Source: Ventricola sp051883735 (lineage in GTDB: Bacteria > Bacillota > Clostridia > Christensenellales > Aristaeellaceae). From it: a DNA stretch of 8,681 bases. The position numbers and the translations under genes were made by a program. Below, piece after piece: positions 1 to 5,966 of this stretch. The DNA is taken from contig JBJEUH010000029.1 of the NCBI GenBank assembly GCA_051883735.1, positions 1 through 8,681 of the forward strand, in the 5' to 3' direction. Within the stretch, counting starts at the first letter, position 1; each line of letters opens with the position of its first letter. Under the pieces are notes generated by a model. It did not search any database, had not been told where the DNA came from, and saw only the letters and a program-made list of their open reading frames with translations.

Positions 1-30
1 CGCGCCCAATAGTTTTCTTCTCCCGTTCAT
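1..30 (-). CDS. Possible start of a downstream gene, truncated by the window edge
   Basis: An ATG at 28-30 opens a frame of ten codons reading MNGRRKLLGA to the window edge. It lies 32 bases after the CotH stop codon, and a plausible Shine-Dalgarno stretch (AAAAGGA) ends about nine bases upstream of it. The basic residues followed by hydrophobic ones would fit the start of a signal peptide or membrane segment. Ten codons are far too few to identify a family. The close spacing would fit co-transcription with the CotH gene, but the start itself is only a reasonable guess. Confidence 0.3.
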   Translation of the reverse strand, partial: MNGRRKLLGA

Positions 31-62
31 CCGCTCTGATCCTTTTCGCTCCGTCGTCGCCG

Positions 63-1817
63 TCACGCTTCATCCTCTGTCTGCGCATCGCCGTGACCGT
101 CCAGCGGCCACATCCAGGAAGCCTGTTCCTCAAACACCTTCTGGAACTCGATGACCTTTTCGCACATTTCGCCCAGATTGAGCTTTTCCGCGCCGCCGCG
201 CCACTTTTCTGATTCCCGCAGGAAGGCGCCCGTCGCGTTGATCTCGTCCTCCACGGAGAACATCCACTCGTAGATGCTCTCGTCAGACAGCACGCCGGCG
301 CGCTTTTCCTCAAACATCGTCCACATGAGCTCCCGGCTGTTCATCAGATCGAGATCCAGCATGCGCTGCACCATCACCATATCGTAGCTGGCCAGCTCGC
401 CCGCGCGCTGGGTCGATTCCTCATGCCCCAGGCTGCGGTCCATGTCCCACGGCGAGAAGGCATAGCGATAGGTGCCGTCCTCCTGGCGAAGCGCCCAGAC
501 ATAGAGATTGTTGCGCACGTTGTCCCGCAGGCCATAGAGCTGCACAAACAGGAAATAATCGAGCAGCTCCTGCACATCAAAATGCTTTTCGAGGATCGCA
601 GCAAATTCCTCGTCGCTCATTTCCCTCGTGCGCTGGATTTCAATCGCATCAAAGGGTTCGAAGATGGCGAAGGCCTCCTCCGCCGTCATGCCCGGCGGGG
701 CGTACCGCAGCTCCGTCAGTCCCTTGTAATCATTCACGCGCATATTGAGGGGTCGGGTTCCCTGATTATTCAGGATAATGACCCGAACCAGCGCGTCTGT
801 CTGCGGATTGCCGCCCATCCGCAGCAGCTCCTTTTCCGGATTCACATACTGCATGAGCTGGTAGATGCCCATGTATTCGTCTCCGCGGAAGAGCTCCACC
901 AGCCGGCTCTCCAGCTCCGCAAACTGCGGGCCCTCCTTCCAGGCCGCCCACTGCTGCCAGCACAGATGGTTGCGGATCGCCTTGTAATCGCTCGCGTTGC
1001 CGATGAGCAGCCAGTCGCTGTCCGCCTCCATGCCCAGCACGCTGTGGGCGATCTCCTGTTCCTTGCCCTTCAGACTGACGCTTCGAAATTTGATCCGGAA
1101 GGAATCCTTCGGCACGCCGACATAGGCGTTGCCGCCGCGCTTGTGGATGAGCGCATGAGAATACAGCGCGTCCGCATCGCCGCCGGCAATGTGGATATCC
1201 GCGCCGACATTCGTGTCCCATTCGATTTCCGCGTTGTCGTCCGTGTGAATCGTCACGATCGGAAGCCCCGTAAAGACGATGCCGGCATAGGCGTACTGCG
1301 TGTCCGTATAGGTCAGCAGCTCATAGCGGTAGCCCTCCGCCACCGCGTCCCAGCAAAAGTCATAGGTGTAATCGTCGACAAACGCCGCGGACACGCCCGC
1401 TTCGCCCAGGGCGCTGAGCGAAAGCTCCGGCCACGCATCGCCGTTGTCCGCGCCGATCGTGCAGTAAAACGTCCGGCTTTCGCTGTCATAGCCCAGGATC
1501 TCATCGCCGTTGAACATGCGCTGCACCAGCGCATCCTCCGTCTCCGTCCGCGTGTCCTCGATGGCCCAGACCGCTTCGATCTCCATCGCAGGCGCGACGG
1601 GGGCGCCGCGCTCCTCCTCGCCGCTCATCCACAGGCGGATTTTTTGGCTGAGCGCATCCTCTGCTGGCGTATACCTGCCCGCAAACAGCGCCACAGGGCA
1701 GATGACGGCAAGCAGTAGCACGATGAGCAGCAGCCGCGGCTTGGCGACCGCATAGCACTTGCTGTATGTCTCGTGCCCCTCCTGCCGGTTCATCTCTTTC
1801 CTGGTCGTATCGTTCAT
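63..1817 (-). CDS. CotH-family atypical protein kinase, membrane-anchored
   Basis: A 584-residue protein with the signatures of the CotH kinase family (spore coat protein CotH and its exported relatives), which are atypical, metal-dependent protein kinases. Visible elements in order: a basic cytoplasmic N-terminus (1-27); one hydrophobic segment (28-47), a signal anchor or uncleaved signal peptide with no lipobox; a poorly characterised region (about 50-185) ending in FTGLP; then the kinase domain from about 190, with PKDSFRIKF (236-244, K237 a candidate nucleotide-binding lysine), DWLL..N..D (268-277), VELF...EYMGIYQL (307-321), RDNVRNN (431-437) and WDMDRSLG (457-464). D458 and D460 are the expected metal-binding pair and D432 the likely catalytic Asp, by family analogy. 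The first ATG of the frame is chosen because GAGGAAAA lies just upstream. The acidic tail (about 573-584) is unremarkable. The domain should face outside the membrane. Its substrate is unknown, and a spore role is not shown by the context. Confidence 0.85.
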   Translation of the reverse strand: MNDTTRKEMNRQEGHETYSKCYAVAKPRLLLIVLLLAVICPVALFAGRYTPAEDALSQKIRLWMSGEEERGAPVAPAMEIEAVWAIEDTRTETEDALVQRMFNGDEILGYDSESRTFYCTIGADNGDAWPELSLSALGEAGVSAAFVDDYTYDFCWDAVAEGYRYELLTYTDTQYAYAGIVFTGLPIVTIHTDDNAEIEWDTNVGADIHIAGGDADALYSHALIHKRGGNAYVGVPKDSFRIKFRSVSLKGKEQEIAHSVLGMEADSDWLLIGNASDYKAIRNHLCWQQWAAWKEGPQFAELESRLVELFRGDEYMGIYQLMQYVNPEKELLRMGGNPQTDALVRVIILNNQGTRPLNMRVNDYKGLTELRYAPPGMTAEEAFAIFEPFDAIEIQRTREMSDEEFAAILEKHFDVQELLDYFLFVQLYGLRDNVRNNLYVWALRQEDGTYRYAFSPWDMDRSLGHEESTQRAGELASYDMVMVQRMLDLDLMNSRELMWTMFEEKRAGVLSDESIYEWMFSVEDEINATGAFLRESEKWRGGAEKLNLGEMCEKVIEFQKVFEEQASWMWPLDGHGDAQTEDEA

Positions 1818-1951
1818 GGCTTTTCCTCGTTCTCCTGTCGGGCGCTTTATCGGGCCATCCGCCCGTCATAAGCATGCTTGCACAGATTCGTATATTCGAG
1901 GTCATTCGTCATTTTCCTCTTTTCGCCCTGGCGTATGTGCCCTTCGCGATC

Positions 1952-2001
1952 AAAAAGGAAAGCGCACGGGGCTGTGCATTCCCCATGCGCCTTCTCTTTT
2001 T
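1952..2001 (-). terminator. Long terminator hairpin after the dap operon
   Basis: Near-complete inverted repeat: on the plus strand AAAAAGGAAAGCGCACGGGG pairs with CCCCATGCGCCTTCTCTTTTT around a 9-base loop (1972-1980), with one C.A mismatch and one bulge in the GC core. On the transcribed minus strand the core is followed by CTTTCCTTTTT, the U-rich tract expected of an intrinsic terminator. Because T-rich sequence flanks both sides, it could work in both directions. It lies 200 bases beyond the dapH stop and separates the dap operon from the CotH gene. Confidence 0.75.
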
Positions 2002-2116
2002 GGCTGGATACTATTCTCAGCTTCATTCGAGCCTGTTGAAAGCATCGTTGGCGGAATCGCAATAGTCGCCTCCGGCTCCGCTGCGATTCTTGCTTTTCAT
2101 GCTTCACTGACGAGGA

Positions 2117-2181
2117 ACGTTGGGCTGCCGCCCAAACCTGCTTGGGGATTTCATCCCCAAACCCCATCTTCGCTTCGCGCG
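2117..2181 (-). repeat. Intergenic double-hairpin repeat, copy A
   Basis: One of three related elements in this window. In plus orientation it reads ACGT, stem 1 (TTGGGC 2120-2125 with GCCCAA 2130-2135), a short linker, stem 2 (TTGGGGAT 2142-2149 with ATCCCCAA 2153-2160, loop TTC), then CCCC and the conserved tail CTTCGCTTCGCGCG. It starts 19 bases after the dapH stop and has the same orientation relative to transcription as the other copies. There is no U-run, so it is not an ordinary terminator. It is the shortest copy (65 bp), with a 6-bp stem 1. Confidence 0.85.
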
Positions 2182-2200
2182 CCTGACAGCATGTTGAGCA

Positions 2201-2893
2201 TTACAGCTCGCGCAGCGCGTCCACCAGCGCGGTCTTGCTGTTGGTCTTCTCGTCCTTCATCTTGATGACGCGCGCCGGAACGCCCGCGACCACCGCGTTC
2301 TCCGGCACGTCCTGCGTCACCACCGCGCCCGCCGCGACCACCGCATTGTCGCCCACGCTCACGCCCTCGATGATGACGGCGTTCGCGCCGATGAGCACGT
2401 TGTCGCCGACGGTCACCGGCTTTGCGCTCGGCGGCTCCACCACGCCCGCGAGCACCGCGCCCGCGCCGACATGGCTGTTTTTGCCCACGATCGCGCGTCC
2501 GCCGAGCACGGCGCCCATGTCGATCATGGTGCCCTCGCCGATCACCGCGCCGATGTTGATGATCGCGCCCATCATGATCACCGCGCCGTCGCCGATCTCC
2601 ACGCGGTCGCGGATGATCGCGCCCGGCTCGATGCGCGCGCCGATGTGCTTCAGGTCCAGCAGCGGCAGCGCGCTGTTGCGGCGGTCGTTCTCGATCACGA
2701 CGTCCTCGATCGCGTCCTGATGAGCAGCGAGCACCGGCTCGATGTCCGCATAGTCGCCGATGACGACCATGTCCGTGCCGGTGAACACATGGCAGTTTTC
2801 AAACGCCAGCGGCGTCTTGCTCCTGATGTACGCCTTCACCGGCGTCTTCTTCTTTGCGCTTCTGATCGCTTCAATGATTTCAACCGCATCCAT
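2201..2893 (-). CDS. dapH: 2,3,4,5-tetrahydropyridine-2,6-dicarboxylate N-acetyltransferase
   Basis: Acetylates tetrahydrodipicolinate with acetyl-CoA to N-acetyl-2-amino-6-oxopimelate, the first committed step of the acetylase branch of diaminopimelate/lysine synthesis in the cytoplasm. At 230 residues it has the usual DapH length. Residues 1-83 match the small N-terminal DapH domain (DAVEIIEAIRSAKKKTPVKA at 2-21); residues about 84-208 are a left-handed beta-helix of hexapeptide repeats (IGDGAVI, IGEGTMI, VGKNSHVGAGA, VGDNVLIGANA, VGDNAVVAAGA), with the extended loop GVVEPPSAKPVTVGDN (150-165) typical of DapH rather than DapD. The ATG is preceded by GGAGGAAAA, and the gene begins three bases after the dapB stop, so the two are very likely translated from one message. 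The further enzymes of this branch (the N-acetyl-diaminopimelate aminotransferase and deacetylase) are not in the window. Confidence 0.96.
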   Translation of the reverse strand: MDAVEIIEAIRSAKKKTPVKAYIRSKTPLAFENCHVFTGTDMVVIGDYADIEPVLAAHQDAIEDVVIENDRRNSALPLLDLKHIGARIEPGAIIRDRVEIGDGAVIMMGAIINIGAVIGEGTMIDMGAVLGGRAIVGKNSHVGAGAVLAGVVEPPSAKPVTVGDNVLIGANAVIIEGVSVGDNAVVAAGAVVTQDVPENAVVAGVPARVIKMKDEKTNSKTALVDALREL

Positions 2894-2896
2894 GTT

Positions 2897-3616
2897 TTAT
2901 TTTCCTCCGAATAGCACGTCTTCCATGTCGTAAAGCCCCGGCCTGGCCTGTACGGCGAACCTGGCCGCCCGCAGCGCGCCCCGGGCGAAAATCTCGCGGG
3001 TGTCCGCCCTGTGGCGCAGCTCGATTTCCTCCATCTGGCCAAAGAAGTGCACGCTGTGCTCGCCGGCGACCGTGCCGCCGCGCAGCGCATGCATGCCGAT
3101 CTCGTGTCCGCGCTTGCCCGGCCTGCCCTCGCGGCCGTTCACCACGTCGTATTCGCCCTGCGGATCGACAGCGGAGAGCAGCATCTTCGCGGTGCCGCTG
3201 GGCGCGTCCTCCTTTTTGTTGTGGTGCGTCTCCGTGATCTCGATGTCAAATTCGCCGCCCAGCGCCTCGGCCGCCATGCGCGCCAGACGCACAAGCACCG
3301 TCACGCCGGTGGAGAAGTTGTTCGCCCAGACGATCGGGATCACGCTCGCCGCCGCGCGGATCGCGTCGCCCTGCTGCGCAGTCAGGCCCGTCGTGCCGAT
3401 GACCAGCGGCAGGCGCCTGCTCACGGCGCTTTCCAGCACGCCCTGCAAATTGCCCGGGTAGGAGAAGTCGATCGCCGCGTCGATCTCCTGGATCTCCTCA
3501 AGGCCCGCACACGCGCCCGGGCCCACAAAGCCCGCGACCTCAAACGCCTCGTCCTGCGCGCAGACCGCGTCGATCATCCGGCCCATACGGCCGTTGCCAA
3601 TCACCGCGATTCTCAC
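2897..3616 (-). CDS. dapB: 4-hydroxy-tetrahydrodipicolinate reductase
   Basis: Reduces the DapA product with NAD(P)H to tetrahydrodipicolinate, the substrate of DapH. The protein has 239 residues, slightly short but normal for the family. Visible elements: the nucleotide-binding GNGRMG loop (7-12); IDFSYP (49-54); GTTGL (74-78); NFSTGV (100-105), the hinge to the substrate domain; the catalytic signature HHNKKEDAPSGTAK (131-144), where H131 and K135 correspond to the catalytic His and Lys of DapB; and RGGTVAGEH (179-187). The start is a GTG at 3614-3616: the longer in-frame reading upstream lies inside dapA in a different frame and has no DapB sequence, while GGAGGTG lies five bases before the GTG. 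The GTG overlaps the dapA stop as GTGA, which suggests translational coupling. Confidence 0.96.
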   Translation of the reverse strand: MRIAVIGNGRMGRMIDAVCAQDEAFEVAGFVGPGACAGLEEIQEIDAAIDFSYPGNLQGVLESAVSRRLPLVIGTTGLTAQQGDAIRAAASVIPIVWANNFSTGVTVLVRLARMAAEALGGEFDIEITETHHNKKEDAPSGTAKMLLSAVDPQGEYDVVNGREGRPGKRGHEIGMHALRGGTVAGEHSVHFFGQMEEIELRHRADTREIFARGALRAARFAVQARPGLYDMEDVLFGGK

Positions 3617-3628
3617 CGGAGCACCTCC
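3613..3628 (-). promoter_or_regulatory. dapA/dapB junction: GTGA overlap and dapB ribosome binding site
   Basis: The minus strand reads GGAGGTG (3622-3628), five bases, then GTGA, in which the dapB GTG start shares bases with the dapA TGA stop. This fixes the dapB start at GTG rather than an upstream ATG. It is the usual arrangement for ribosome re-initiation, which would keep DapA and DapB output in proportion. Confidence 0.85.
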
Positions 3629-4485
3629 AGCGCGCGGCGCACCTTCTCGCGTCCCGCCTCGGAGATCTCGCACAGCGGCAGGCGGTAGCCGCCCACGCCC
3701 ATGCCCAGCTGGTTCATCGCTTCCTTGATCGGGATCGGGTTCACCTCGCAGAACAGCGCGTTGATCAGCTCCAGGTACTTCAGCTGAATCTCGCGCGCCT
3801 TCGCCACGTCGCCCGCGTGGAACGCCGCCACCAGGTCGTGGCACGCCTTGGGGCAGATGTTCGCCCAGACGGAGATCACGCCCGACGCGCCCAGGCTCAT
3901 CATCGGCACGATCATGTCGTCGTTGCCGGAGAGCATGCAGAAGTCATCGCCGATCAGCCGGGCAATCTGCGCCGCATAGCTGATGCTGCCGCTCGCCTCC
4001 TTGATGCCCGCCACGTTCGGGTGCTTCGCCAGGCGCGCGCAGCACGCCGGGGAGATCGCGCAGCCCGTGCGGCCCGGCACGTTGTACAGGATGATCGGCG
4101 TATCGACGGCGTCGGCCACCGTCGCAAAGTGGCGGTACATGCCCTCGTCGTTCGCCTTGTTGTAGTAGGGCGTGATCAGCAGCAGGCCGTCCGCGCCCAT
4201 GTCGTGGTATCTGCGGCTCTTTTCCAGCTGCGTCTGCGTGCTGTTGGAGCCCGCGCCGCAGATCACCGGAATCCTGCCGTTCACCGTCTCGATCACGCAG
4301 CGGGCGACGTCGTCGTCCTCCTCGTGGCTCATGGTGCTCGACTCGCCGGTCGTGCCCAGCACGACGATGCCGTCCGTGCCCTGCTCCAGGTGCCACTTCG
4401 TCAGCTCCCTGAGCGTATCAAAATTGACGCTGCCGTCCTCGTTGAACGGCGTCACCAGCGCCACGTAGCTTCCAGAAAACTTCAT
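3613..4485 (-). CDS. dapA: 4-hydroxy-tetrahydrodipicolinate synthase
   Basis: Condenses pyruvate and aspartate semialdehyde through a Schiff base; this is the entry step to diaminopimelate and lysine. At 290 residues it has the standard length of the DapA/N-acetylneuraminate lyase (TIM barrel) family. Seen in sequence: ALVTPF (9-14); GTTGES (44-49), with T45 and T46 in the proton-relay/substrate region; PYYNK (106-110); YNVPGRT (134-140) with the relay Tyr134 and substrate-binding Arg139; and IKEASG (161-166) with the Schiff-base Lys162. The retained Arg139 and PYYNK favour true DapA over other aldolases, as does the operon with dapB and dapH. The ATG at 4483-4485 is chosen because AGGAGGA lies about seven bases upstream and MKFSGSYVALVTPF aligns with the family's N-terminus; the frame extends further upstream but crosses the promoter and terminator there. 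It overlaps dapB by four bases. Confidence 0.97.
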   Translation of the reverse strand: MKFSGSYVALVTPFNEDGSVNFDTLRELTKWHLEQGTDGIVVLGTTGESSTMSHEEDDDVARCVIETVNGRIPVICGAGSNSTQTQLEKSRRYHDMGADGLLLITPYYNKANDEGMYRHFATVADAVDTPIILYNVPGRTGCAISPACCARLAKHPNVAGIKEASGSISYAAQIARLIGDDFCMLSGNDDMIVPMMSLGASGVISVWANICPKACHDLVAAFHAGDVAKAREIQLKYLELINALFCEVNPIPIKEAMNQLGMGVGGYRLPLCEISEAGREKVRRALEVLR

Positions 4486-4525
4486 GGTCAATGTCCTCCT
4501 GCAAATATCCTTCCTGATCGCGCCT

Positions 4526-4554
4526 ATTTTAGCACAACAAAGCGAGGCTGTAAA
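4526..4554 (-). promoter_or_regulatory. Sigma-A type promoter of the dapA-dapB-dapH operon
   Basis: On the minus strand there is a -35 box TTTACA (4549-4554), a spacer of exactly 17 bases and a -10 box TAAAAT (4526-4531), preceded by TGC, an extended -10. Each hexamer matches the consensus at five of six positions. Transcription would start near 4519, giving a leader of about 35 bases with the dapA ribosome binding site and no room for a riboswitch. The -35 box lies in the loop of the inverted repeat at 4537-4565, and half the spacer is one arm of that repeat. Confidence 0.8.
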
Positions 4555-4565
4555 CCTCGCTTTGT
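4537..4565 (-). terminator. purD terminator candidate, overlapping the dapA promoter
   Basis: A perfect 11-bp inverted repeat (ACAAAGCGAGG 4537-4547, CCTCGCTTTGT 4555-4565) with a 7-base loop, beginning 33 bases after the purD stop. On the minus strand the stem ends in CTTTGTTGTGC, a weak U-tract, so termination may be partial. On the plus strand it is followed by a T-rich stretch, but there is no gene there to terminate. The same palindrome could be a protein-binding operator. Confidence 0.6.
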
Positions 4566-4597
4566 CATTTCTCTCTTTTAGAAAGCGTAGAATTGTA

Positions 4598-5866
4598 TTA
4601 TCTACAATCCCTGCTGCCGATGTCGCTGCGCATATGTGCGCCGTCAAAATGGATCTTCCGCGCCGCGGCATACGCGCTGTCCACGGCGTCCTTGAGCGAC
4701 TCGCCCAGCGCGGTCACGCCCAGCACGCGGCCGCCGGCGGTCACAATCCCCGCCTCCGTCATCTTCGTGCCCGCGTGATAGACGGTCGCGCCGGTCTGCT
4801 CAGCGTCCTCAAGGCCGGTGATCGGCTTGCCGCTCTCGTACTTGCCCGGGTAGCCGCCGCTGGCGAGCACGATGCACGCCGCCGCCTGATCCTTCCACTG
4901 AATGTCGATGTCCGACAGCGTCTGATTGCGCACGGCCATCATGATCTCCATCAGGTCGCTTTCAAGCAGCGGCAGCACGACTTGCGTCTCCGGATCGCCG
5001 AAGCGCGCGTTGTACTCGACCACCCTCGGGCCCTTGTCGGTGAGCATCAGGCCCACGTACAGCACGCCCTTGAAGGTGAAGCCCTCGGCGTTCATGGCCT
5101 CAAGCGTCGGCACGAGGATCTCGTTCATTGTGCGCTCGGCGACTTCCTTCGTGTACAGCGGACTCGGGGCGAACGCGCCCATGCCGCCGGTGTTCGGGCC
5201 CTGGTCGTTGTCGAACACGCGCTTGTGATCCTGGCTGGCGCGCATCGGCACGATGGTCTTGCCGTCGCAGAAGCACAGCACGGTCACCTCACGGCCGAAC
5301 ATGCACTCCTCGATCAGCACGCGCGCGCCGCTCTTGCCGAACCGGCCGCCCTGCATCATATCCACGACGGCTTCCTTCGCCTCGGCAATCGTCTGCGCGA
5401 CGATCACGCCCTTGCCCAGCGCCAGGCCGTCCGCCTTGACGACGATCGGCGCTTCCTGGGTGTCCAGGTATGCAAGCGCCGCGTCCATGTCCTCGAACGT
5501 CTCGCTCGCCGCGGTCGGGATGCCGTACTTCTTCATCAGGTTTTTGGAGAAGATCTTGCTCGACTCCATCTGCGCCGCGTACGCGCTCGGGCCGAAGGCC
5601 GCGATGCCCTCTTTTTCCAGCGCATCCACGCAGCCCAGCGCCAGCGGATCATCCGGCGTCACGCAGACGAAATCGACCTGCTCGTCCTTGGCCAGCTTCA
5701 CGATGGCCGCCACGTCCGTCGCCTTCACGCCCGGCACGCAGGTCGCCACCTGCGCGATGCCCGCGTTGCCCGGCGCGCACAGCAGGCTGTCCACCAGCCT
5801 GCTCTCCTTCAGCTTCTTGCAGACGGCATGCTCGCGTCCGCCGCCGCCAATCACCAGAACCTTCAT
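4598..5866 (-). CDS. purD: Phosphoribosylamine-glycine ligase (GAR synthetase)
   Basis: Joins glycine to phosphoribosylamine using ATP, the second step of de novo purine synthesis. The 422 residues match the usual single-function bacterial PurD. Domains in order: the N-domain with VLVIGGGGREHA (3-14) and PDDPLALG (71-78); the ATP-grasp fold (about 100-325) with VVKADGLALGKGV (142-154), the lid loop HKRVFDNDQGPNTGGMGA (214-231) and the metal- and ATP-binding EYNARFGDPE (284-293); and the C-domain with LASGGYP (334-340). The first of these replaces the GPExPL found in many PurD proteins with TPDDPL, a conservative variant. The start at 5864-5866 is set by GGAGGAAAA upstream and by the Rossmann-type N-terminus; the frame is open further back only because it reads through repeat copy B and the end of the GNAT gene. 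No promoter is evident in the 100-bp gap upstream, so it is probably co-transcribed with the GNAT gene. No other pur gene is in the window. Confidence 0.96.
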   Translation of the reverse strand: MKVLVIGGGGREHAVCKKLKESRLVDSLLCAPGNAGIAQVATCVPGVKATDVAAIVKLAKDEQVDFVCVTPDDPLALGCVDALEKEGIAAFGPSAYAAQMESSKIFSKNLMKKYGIPTAASETFEDMDAALAYLDTQEAPIVVKADGLALGKGVIVAQTIAEAKEAVVDMMQGGRFGKSGARVLIEECMFGREVTVLCFCDGKTIVPMRASQDHKRVFDNDQGPNTGGMGAFAPSPLYTKEVAERTMNEILVPTLEAMNAEGFTFKGVLYVGLMLTDKGPRVVEYNARFGDPETQVVLPLLESDLMEIMMAVRNQTLSDIDIQWKDQAAACIVLASGGYPGKYESGKPITGLEDAEQTGATVYHAGTKMTEAGIVTAGGRVLGVTALGESLKDAVDSAYAAARKIHFDGAHMRSDIGSRDCR

Positions 5867-5896
5867 TGCTTTTCCTCCGTTCAAGTACGTTTGGGT

Positions 5897-5964
5897 ACGA
5901 TGGGGCGGCTGCCCCATCCCCCGCCTGGGGAGTTCCTCCCCAGACCCCTTCTTCGCTTCGCGCG
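5897..5964 (-). repeat. Intergenic double-hairpin repeat, copy B
   Basis: Stem 1 is GATGGGGC (5899-5906) with GCCCCATC (5911-5918). Stem 2 is CTGGGGAG (5925-5932) with CTCCCCAG (5936-5943), loop TTC as in copy A. The tail is CCCC plus CTTCGCTTCGCGCG ending at 5964, two bases from the GNAT stop codon. This copy fills most of the 100-bp gap between the GNAT gene and purD. With no U-run it should leave transcription largely intact, but it could affect message stability or differential expression of the two genes. Confidence 0.85.
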
Positions 5965-5966
5965 GT

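Larger units (their letters stand above)
1818..2200. other. 383-bp intergenic region between dapH and the CotH gene
   Basis: No convincing gene is present. From the dapH side it holds an 18-bp spacer, repeat copy A (2117-2181), a looser hairpin with an 8-bp stem (2054-2061 with 2082-2089, loop of 20) and the long terminator hairpin at 1952-2001. The remaining 130 bases before the CotH gene should contain its promoter, but I found no pair of hexamers with good matches and spacing. The 106-codon frame at 1847-2167 runs through the repeat and the terminator and has no family features. Confidence 0.6.

Noticed and set aside
1847..2167. 106-codon minus-strand frame between dapH and the CotH gene
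   Set aside because: It runs through repeat copy A and the terminator hairpin, has no ribosome binding site I trust and no recognisable domain.
4486..4597. Lysine riboswitch or T-box leader upstream of dapA
   Set aside because: The gap is only 112 bases and the mapped-by-eye promoter leaves a leader of about 35 bases, too short for either structure; no T-box motif is visible.
4598..4630. Alternative dapA promoter GCGACA-18-GATAAT at the end of purD
   Set aside because: The hexamers and spacing are worse than those of the promoter at 4526-4554, and transcripts from it would have to pass the hairpin.
4486..4671. Upstream extension of the dapA frame (62 extra residues)
   Set aside because: It would cross the promoter, the inverted repeat and the end of purD; the family N-terminus and ribosome binding site both point to the ATG at 4485.
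5867..5966. Purine (PurR-type) operator or purine riboswitch upstream of purD
   Set aside because: The 100-bp gap is taken up by repeat copy B and the ribosome binding site; no aptamer-like pattern or paired PurBox was seen.
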